In this document: in pieces, positions 56,895-64,000 of the stretch | Layout: each line of letters opens with the position of its first letter | Position numbering within the stretch: the first letter of the stretch is position 1 | NCBI GenBank assembly: GCA_036873755.1 | Contig: JAVTVY010018951.1 | Coordinates: 1 to 64,000 of the forward strand | Origin: Hanleya hanleyi | Lineage: Eukaryota; Mollusca; Polyplacophora; Lepidopleurida; Hanleyidae | Direction: 5' to 3' | DNA: 64,000 nt | Notes under the pieces: generated by a model | Told to the model about the DNA's origin: nothing | Seen by the model: only the letters and a program-made list of their open reading frames with translations | Databases searched by the model: none | Translations under genes and position numbers: made by a program

Positions 56895-57370
56895 TGCACA
56901 CTCCACACTGGTCTTCAAAAACTGCTTTGGATGTACAAGTTACGAACTTGTATAAGTTTTGACCATTCCATGATTCTCCGCCATGGACATGTCAATACAG
57001 TTAGAGAAGTATGCTGACCACGTGCCTATTCCACTGCTCTTCTGAGATACGACACTATCAAACTTGACTATGCACCTGATCTGGAATTACTCCATGTTAT
57101 GATGAAACACAACTGAACAACCGCTTCAAAAACTGCTTTGGACATATACAAGTCGTAAACTCGTGTGGCCATTCCAGGTTCTTCTGAGGCACAACACTCT
57201 GTCAAACTGAAATAGGAGCCTGATTCTCAAATTACTCCATGTTATGATGAAACACCGTCACGATTGAACAACCGCTTCAAAAACTGCTTTGAATGTTTCA
57301 CTTCAGCAATGAGCAAATTGTGACCGTTCCACACTCTCTTGCAATGTGAAACTGTCAAAGCATGTGAACG
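56895..57370 (+). repeat. Degenerate tandem repeat of ~145 bp
   Basis: CTTCAAAAACTGCTTTGGA, CATTCCA, CTTCTGAG and ACTCCATGTTATGATGAAAC recur near 56910, 57120 and 57270. Confidence 0.6.
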
Positions 57371-57989
57371 GCTCACAATATGATTGAAACTGTGGCAACC
57401 CCCACCCCCCTCCCAACAACCAACCACCACACCATCTCGTTCATATCTCCATACGATGTACACAAGCAGACATGTCGCTGATGATTTTTAGAGGTCTCAC
57501 ATGGGTTGACATGTGCGGAGTCCAAACACGGGCACAGAGCCAAAGCCACAAACACACAGTGACCTGTGTCATATGTAAAGAGTGCAGCATAAAACAAACA
57601 CTTTCTAACAAATTTGTCGATAAAGAATGGCCCTTGTGACACTGAAAGTTGCGATGATAATGACCCCAGTGTCACACACGACTAAGGCAGGAATGTTTAT
57701 GTTGTTGATACATGTAGGCCAGACATGCACTCTTTTGTTTTCATTTCATCACAGGGACCGAAATAATAATTTGTGTTTTCTAGAAATTTGCATGTGTCCA
57801 TAGGCTCTTCAACCAGTATTTTTACCAGTCCGCTTCAAAATTTACCAGTCTTGGAATGAGGGACAGGTTCCAAATTCGATTCTTGGAAATGCTCCGAGGG
57901 TAGTGGATGGGCACAATAAGTATAGCATGGTGTAAGCTCTCGGAATCTGTGAGAGTATGGGGTCGGGCAAGGCTTAGTTTAGGAGATGG

Positions 57990-58028
57990 GGATTGGGGGG
58001 GGGGGGGGGATTGGGGGAGGGGGTGGGG
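57990..58028 (+). other. G-run tract with quadruplex potential
   Basis: A 14-base G run is followed by GGGGG, GGGGG and GGGG within 40 bases, separated by short spacers. Confidence 0.7.
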
Positions 58029-58789
58029 ACATGCCTCTAAGATTAGTGGATGGGCTTTTAGCATGATGTACAATGTACATTGTAAGCACTCAAAATAATT
58101 ATGAGGTTGTGCATGGCTTAGTTCAGAAGAAATGGGGCGAGCTCAAGAAGCTGTGGACAGGAAATATATCAAAGTCCAAAACTTTATCATGAAAAATAAT
58201 CACAAAACTATGGTAAGTACAACCGTTGGTTATTTTGACAAAAAATGATATTACTGGATATTAAGCATGCCTGCGAAGTTTCAGAACATATTTCAAAAGT
58301 ATTAGTGTGTATATATTTAAACCTTCAAAGTGTGATCACAAAACTTTAACATGAATGTTGACACCACCCAGTCAACCAACCAATCAGCTGGCCAATGAAC
58401 CAGCCAGTCAGCCAGACAACATCAGTCTATGGAACAGATTCCATCTGTCCAATGAATTATCTGCTTGATTTTGAACCATTTTGTCAACTGCTTGTTCTGA
58501 TAAATTGTATCACCCTTAGTTTATATGATGGGAAATTTTACTTCAAGTGATTACCGAATGTATGGAATTGTTTATGATGTAAATATAGGATTCTGTACAT
58601 GTACATGTAGAATTAAGAAAGAGACATACAGGGTTCTTCAGGGGACAAAAATCCCATTATTTCCATCACATTTTATGGACAAATTCCATGACTTTTCCAT
58701 GATCCATTCTCTAACAGATATCAGATTACCAACGCGAGAAAACTATATGGATCACTGCTTACATGTACATTTGTGAATGTCAAGCGATA

Positions 58790-59500
58790 AGCGGTAGTCT
58801 ACATACCAAATTTGAGAAGAATGTAATGAATAGTTCTGAAGTTATTGTCCAGAAACCAGATTTAGATTTTGCCATCAGATGGTGCCACCTGTAAGCGCAA
58901 GTGGGCGAAACACAAACCATGCAAAGGAACATCTCGTGGCATGGTACGTGTATATAAATACCAAATTTGAAGAAAAAAATCAGATGAGCAGTTCTCATAT
59001 TGCCTGGAAATGAATTTCGGATTTTGCCACTGTTGGCAGAGTGGGCCAAACGCAATCCCCAGTGACATATAATGGTATATTCATACCAAAGTTGAGAAGG
59101 TGAGTGGTTCAACTTAATGCACAGCAAAAAAATTCCACCAGGTGGCGCCACCTCTAGGCACAAGCGGGTAAAACAATTTCCCAAGCGATATCTCATGGCA
59201 TGGTATAACAAACCAAGTTTGAAAAGAATCTGATGAGAGGTTCTTAAGTTATTGCTGGGAAATGCATATAAGATTTTATCACCAGGTTGGGCCATCTGTT
59301 GGTGAAAGCAGTCGAAATGCAATCCCGGGCGACACCTCATGGCATGGTATTATATATGCATAACAAATTTGAGAAGAATCCGATGAGCAGTTCTTAAGTT
59401 ATTGTCTGGAAATGAATTTCAGATGAACAGATGAATGAATGGATGCACGGACAGACAGACAATTGAAATCCAGTATCCAGCGGTATAAAAAGTTACAAGG
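58790..59500 (-). repeat. Tandem family 3, four to five ~130-160-bp units
   Basis: Units near 58804, 58957, 59087, 59213 and 59361 share ACCAAATTTGAGAAGAAT, GATGAGCAGTTCT, AAGTTATTGTCTGGAAATG, TTTTGCCA and GGCGCCACCT. The array ends in GATGCACGGACAGACAGAC, the same kind of tail seen beside the other satellite-cored elements. The 186-codon frame across it is not a gene. Confidence 0.72.
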
Positions 59501-60245
59501 TATCCACATACATGTATCTGTAGGAAGAAATATGTGAAGTTGTCATCTTATTGCACTGACCTGAATCAAAATGTCAGATGGGGATTTTGTCCATTGGGGC
59601 TTTTGTCCACGTTTCTGTTCGCTGGGGCTTTTGTGCAAATCCCAAAAAGAATGCTGTATACAGTATTGTTCTCATATTGTTCATCATTTTCATATAGCTA
59701 CAGAAAGGGCCGCTGAAAAAACTTTGCCTCTCACTGCCAGAAGATTTTTGATAAAATTGCCATTTAAAATGATAGCATGAGGGAGCAGACTGGAGAGGGA
59801 TTTCATGATAAGTTCACCAGATGTAGCGACGGTTCAATTCGATTCAAATTTGTTGCTACATGTAGTTCTCAAAAACCATAATTAATTGATATTAAGTAGC
59901 AATCTGGATCGAACTTACACATTGTGTAAATTGAGATGTAATTATGTCTGCCTTGCATCAGGTTCATGAAACATGTGTAGAGCAGGACATAGTATGAGCA
60001 CAACGAGGTTAAGTCCTCACGTCTATCATGTGACTGCATGTAATGTATACACTGAATGAAAGATCTCTCTTCCCATATCCAAAAATGTGAACAAATATTT
60101 TTTGCGATTTTTTCCACTCGATTAAATCGGCATTCAAGCTGCACATCGTTGTCTCTCAAGCGTGCCACCATTTTGGCTTGGGTCGTCTAAGCGTGTGACG
60201 TCACCCGGGCCTCACTGCTCTCTCGCGGGGAAGGCGAAAATATAA

Positions 60246-60937
60246 CAGGGTGTGCACAACTCAGAACACTTAAAATTCCAGGAGTTTTCCAGGAGTTATT
60301 TACCAGATTCCAGGAGTCCCTGTATAAAATTCTACATCATAAATAATGTATTTTTTTTACGCTTGAAGAACATTGTTCGATTGACTCGAAGAAATAAAGG
60401 ATCTCATCAAAATTAGATTTCAACAGAGTTTATTCATTTTTTTTTACAAGCAAAATGGTATCCATTTGCAGTGTCCAACTGTTCTTTCGAGATTTCAACA
60501 ACTGTGACAGAGACATTTGTCTACTACTGTCTTAAAGGAAATGAATTTGGACTTCAATTTGGACTACATGGACTTCAGTTTCAGTAGATTTTCATCCAGT
60601 TCTTTCTGAACTCGTTGAAGCTCTCCTGCCTTTTTCTGTGCTGAGGCTCGAAGGCTATTTGATTTGGCAACGAATGTTAGATCCCTTTTTTTTTTTCTTT
60701 TTTTTTTCTTTTTTTTTTTTTTCTTTTTTCATACCATTTACGGCGACGAACTCGTGAACTTTTGAAGAAACATTCGATGACTACGTTCAGTTTTATATCT
60801 ATATAGCGAAACCACAAATGTTAATTTTCCAGAAGTTTCAAGGAGTAATCTTGTTTTTCCAGGATTTTGCAGTACTGGAAATTACGTTTTCATTTTTCCA
60901 GGATTTTGAAGGAGTTTCAAGGAGTGTGCGAACCTTG
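60246..60937. mobile_element. hAT-like element inserted in THAP repeat copy 2
   Basis: CAGGGTGTGCACA at the left and TGTGCGAACCTTG at the right are the ends, with TATAA duplicated at 60241-60245 and 60938-60942. Copy 1 has the unoccupied site (minus strand of 27212-27230 reads GAAAATATAATGACATTGC). Repeated TTCCAGGA words lie near both ends. Confidence 0.84.
60561..60680 (-). CDS. Coiled-coil C-terminal fragment inside the hAT-like element
   Basis: The minus strand reads LTFVAKSNSLRASAQKKAGE then LQRVQKELDENLLKLKSM and a stop. It follows an A-rich stretch (60685-60730) that would read as Lys/Arg. AATAAA follows on the same strand near 60430. This is a heptad-like charged helix; similar sequences occur in proteins encoded by hAT-type elements, but I cannot name it. 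It is probably the residual 3' end of a transposon-encoded frame. Confidence 0.4.
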
Positions 60938-61087
60938 TATAATGACATTGCATGGAGGTATATTACAAACCACACCTTTCTTACATTGGAATGATTACAA
61001 TTTGACAGGAATAGGAAACGACCGTCGTGATATGACTGAAATAGTGTTGAAAGACTAATAAACTCACTCCAATTTATTGCATCAGCC

Positions 61088-61261
61088 TCACTGTGCAAAA
61101 GTTCTTGATGCGTTTGGAGTAAAATCCTGCCGACCGACGTTATGCACCCACTGTTTCAGTAAATCTAGTTTCAACATTGGAAACCGAAGAAATGTCACTG
61201 TCTTTAGAAGGTTTGGATTCCCAGTTGTGTTTGAACAGCCAAACACCACACACTGCGGCAT
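61088..61261 (-). pseudogene. THAP-domain first exon (repeat-borne, copy 2, frameshifted)
   Basis: The copy of 26901-27076 reads MPQCVVFGCSNTTG, then TVTFLRFP and [13 protein letters not shown]. About 4 bp are lost near the end (CATCAAGAAC where copy 1 has CATCAGAGAAGAAC), so the Cys before the donor is out of frame. It retains both first cysteines and the Trp. It looks like a decayed paralogue. Confidence 0.66.
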
Positions 61262-61600
61262 GATGCCCGTGTATTTGCGGAATATTGGCACACTACCACT
61301 ATCAAATTATAACAGTATACAAAATATAAACCTGCAGTCCCGAGAGCTTCTCGTACTTTAACGTACAGGGCGGAAGTATGAGCCCGGCTTACATCACGCA
61401 GTGATGCGCACAATATGTTTTCAGCATTTCTGATGGGTTAAAATAGACGCAAGCCCTTGTAATGGTGGCACTGAGACTGTCCACAGGCTCCAGTTTTTGA
61501 TGTTTTGATATGAATAGATCGGCGGTAAAAAAATCGCAAAAAATATTTGCTTACATTTTTGGATATGAGGGAGATAGATCTTTCATTCATTGTATACATT

Positions 61601-63099
61601 AGTCATGTTTTATTCTCCTTTAAACAAGTTTCATGCAACAATCTCCAGACCATAGTTGTGCAAACCTTCATCCTTTTCTACCGGTGTAAAGAAAAAAAAA
61701 TATTTAGGTTTATTTCAGAAACATGCCATACAATAAAAAATTTATTGCTGCTGTATGACATGGCATCAAGGTTTGACTGCTCTGGACAGGCTATTGTTAT
61801 CGTGCTCTGCACATGTTGAATATTGCCTTTCTGAGTGGAAGCGACTAATCCTGATGTCACACTCCAGCACATATGGACTATCCAGCTTATGATCGCCATA
61901 TACCATGTGACTGAATTAGGCGCAATCAATCAGGATGATCATCTTCGTAATGAGGAACAATAATTAATAAACACACCATACAAGCATATATGTCATACAC
62001 CCGACATGTGAGCCTCATTAAAGGTTGTGAGCAGATCGCGGCACATGTACTAATTGTATCTCCACGTGATATAGTAGTATACGTAGGTGTGTCATATCTG
62101 GTCCCGTGTATGTGCACATGTTAACACAGTTCCACCTGCCATGCCCGGAATCATTAATACCATACCAGTTCACATGTAGACGAGCATGACAACTGTACAG
62201 CCAGCCTGGTACAATGCAGCTCAATGGACAAAATGAACATACATGACGTACATGTACACAAATTGGTGTTAATGAAGTACAGAGAGCAAATGATGTAAAT
62301 GAATAGGTTTCATTCGGAGGTCAATCGGTTATCCATAATACATGTGATACATTTCTTTGAGATAATGCGTCATATAAATTGGTGTTAATCAACTACCCAG
62401 ACACATTTACAGAGAACATTTGATGTAAATGAACAATTCAATAACAGGAAGGCCATTGTCACGATTGGTAAGTTTAGCATGACATTCATTTTTTATAGAC
62501 ACATGCTAGACGCTATAATTAATTCTATACGAATATGAAGAAAATGAGTATGTTTTACTCATGAAAATATAAATTCCTCATCTATTTTAATTATTTGCCC
62601 TCAAAATGTAGATGAGGGCTGGTCATGCTAAACGACCAATTAAGTGACAATGGCCGAAGTGCCATCCTTAAACCATCTGGGTCATCTATATGCTGTAAGA
62701 CTGACCATGGATCATGCATATCCATTTTCAACCTACACATGTACTTTCAGCAACTATAAAAGGGAATTCCCCAAAATCAACACCATGTTATGTAATCAGC
62801 CAATCAAATAAACTCTACCAATGTAACCCCAACGTAACCCATCATTTTCGAGTCATGTGCTGTCCTACTTGTTCAAAATCATAAATCTATAACAAGCCCA
62901 GGCAATATCTGTTTTCGAAGTGGTGTGAAAACCTGTAATTTATCAGATTTCTCGAGTCTGTTCTCCGCCGGATGAAGGCCGAACAGAATACCGTAAAGTA
63001 CCAGATATGATCGCTCCGCGATAATGGAGACACACGATTCGCAAGTGTGTACGCAAATGGGCACCAGCTATCAAGCATCACATTTTGTCGTATGACTTT
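61601..63099. other. No gene seen
   Basis: AT-rich sequence with imperfect repeats of AATAGGTTTCATT...ATCCATA type and a TTGGTGTTAATSAA word at 62263 and 62380. No exon supported. Confidence 0.4.
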
Positions 63100-63210
63100 C
63101 TTCAGTTTGAATGAAGAATGGGAATGTTACTTTTACATGTATCTGTGTTTGAATAACAGAGTTGAAAAGTGAACTTCCTGTGATTGAATTATTAGGGGAA
63201 TTTAATACCG
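63100..63210 (+). repeat. Partial copy of the 22561-22779 MITE
   Basis: GAATAACAGAGTTGAAAAGT, then GAACTTCCTGTGATTGAATT and ATTAGGGGAATTT match the reverse complement of the left half of 22561-22779. Confidence 0.65.
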
Positions 63211-63335
63211 TAACAGGTTTCATTGGACGGTGAATCAGTCGTCCATAGTAATAGGTTGTTTGAGATAACAGGTTTCATTGGACGGTGAATCAGTCATCCA
63301 TAGTAATAGGTTGTTTGAGATAACAAGTTTCAAAG
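63211..63335 (+). repeat. 55-bp tandem duplication
   Basis: TAACAGGTTTCATTGGACGG followed by TGAATCAGTC, TCCATAGTAATAGG and TTGTTTGAGA occurs twice (63211, 63266), with the start of a third at 63321. A diverged relative is at 62305. Confidence 0.85.
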
Positions 63336-63621
63336 ATTCTGGATAGGTCGGTTGGAATTTTTAGTTTTATTTGTATATTTTATGTTTATTTTATTACAAC
63401 GCTGAAAACAGTTATAGCTTAGGATGTTCACTCCATATTTACTTCTCTACTTGGAATAGTTTTACAGCTTTGTACATAGTTTTACACTTGTATACATAAG
63501 AGTACTTGTTGAAAACTTGGAGCAGATCACTACTGAAAGCCTTGTACATGTATGGCAGCACTTGAACTCAAAATTTCAAATTTGAGAAAAAGATTTATAA
63601 ATTGGGCACAACCCTAAAATT

Positions 63622-63700
63622 GTTAAAGAGTTAGTAGCATGATTTTAATTGCTCGGGTGAACTAAACAGCATGAGGGCCATTTTCATGAAAATATACAAG
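63622..63700 (+). mobile_element. Left end of another TTAA-type MITE copy
   Basis: TTAAAGAGTTAGTAGCATGA, then TTTTAATTGCTCGGGTGAAC and TAAACAGCATGA match 27329-27385. No right end is found before the edge. Confidence 0.5.
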
Positions 63701-63919
63701 TACATGTAATGGTAAAGACAAATCTAAAATTCAATTTGTGCAGTTTGCCACCAAAATGGAATCATTCAAACCTTGTAGCGCACAAAGACTGTTTTCCTAT
63801 CAGCCATGCTATTCACTGTACTTAACCCCCGAAAATGACTAGAAAAGTTTTTCCCATTCTAGCCCATGTTATTTCCAGGTGGTAATGGAAAAGATAAATT
63901 TGTAGCGGTATGAGAAGTA

Positions 63920-64000
63920 CATATAGAGCGAGCATACGCCTTCCGAATGATTCAAACCTTCATTTGAAAGTATTTCAATTCCATTCTCGAAGAAAGTAGA
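63920..64000 (+). mobile_element. Partial copy of the 1.78-kb TTA-type element, cut by the window end
   Basis: AGCATACGCCTTCCGAATG, then ATTCAAACCTTCATTTG and ATTCCATTCTCGAAG match 56272-56338 of the element at 54730-56506, same orientation. Confidence 0.62.

Larger units (their letters stand above)
59870..61480 (-). repeat. Repeated segment carrying the THAP exon, copy 2
   Basis: Minus-strand order is the same as copy 1: CTTGTAATGG/ATTTCTGATGG block, THAP exon (61261-61088), SINE-like repeat (61075-61000), CRE-like TGACGTCA (60196-60203) and the ATGGTGGCACGCTTGAGAG block (60171). It contains the hAT-like insertion 60246-60937. A further fragment of the same family is at 61515-61600 on the + strand. 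Confidence 0.75.

Noticed and set aside
58780..59340. A 186-residue minus-strand frame
   Set aside because: It covers tandem family 3; repeats of the translation follow the DNA units and show no domain.
1..64000. CRISPR arrays, prophage or bacterial defence genes
   Set aside because: The repeats are long eukaryotic satellites without spacers, and spliced animal genes show this is a eukaryotic chromosome.

Overview
This is eukaryotic, intron-rich and AT-rich DNA, almost certainly from a mollusc and probably a gastropod. The pointers are the very frequent ACATGTACATGTA-type words, a dispersed short repeat reading GTGAGTGAG...TTTAACGTCGCTTTCAAC...TCATATCACGAC, a tRNA-derived SINE, satellite-cored elements ending in GTCCGTCCGT tracts and hairpins, and protein-coding exons that look animal. 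The species is inference. Nothing bacterial (operons, CRISPR, ribosome binding sites) is present, and I found no tRNA or rRNA gene. Most open frames in the window are translated repeats and not genes.

Two host genes can be read. On the + strand, 2127-13365 carries exons of CENP-P (CENPP), a subunit of the inner-kinetochore CENP-O/P/Q/U complex. Three exons (7262-7438, 9156-9247, 13247-13365) join in phase to a stop codon and reproduce the C-terminal half of the family. Exon 2127-2212 joins in phase directly to 7262. A further exon-like block at 4823-4960 resembles the stretch that should come before exon 2127-2212, so the genomic order looks permuted. On the - strand, 49015-22801 carries clockwork orange (cwo), the bHLH-Orange transcription repressor of the animal circadian clock: a short N-terminal exon, two exons that together encode the bHLH, an Orange exon and a long Ser-rich last exon. 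Its 16-kb intron (26065-42178) and the flanks are full of mobile DNA.

Repeats by region: 1-1985, 10129-12280 (inverted) and 30281-33451 are three copies of one element with a core of ~157-bp tandem units, a terminal 11-bp-stem hairpin and a shared tail, resembling Helentron/HINE or 'pearl' elements of bivalves. A second tandem family (~155-195 bp units) lies at 2468-3560 and 42660-43190 (inverted), and a third at 58790-59500. A 28-bp minisatellite fills 36470-38790 and is split by a hAT-like insertion (36931-37454, CACATG duplicated). A THAP-domain exon is carried on a repeat present twice (26690-28050 and, inverted, 59870-61480). Each copy is the other's natural empty site: a hAT-like insertion (60246-60937) is in one and a TTAA-flanked MITE (27333-27827) is in the other.

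Other elements are a tRNA-derived SINE with 13-bp target duplications (46981-47215), a foldback element and a half copy of it (34454-35083, 47922-48252), two elements with TTA target duplications (21596-21849, 54730-56506), and a hAT-like element (53096-54067) nested in the end of an inverted-repeat element (50660-54087). There are also a degraded Ty3/gypsy RNase H fragment (39840-40120), a 521-bp tandem duplication (15246-16287) and several near-perfect palindromes. All calls are by eye; identities and boundaries were not checked by alignment.
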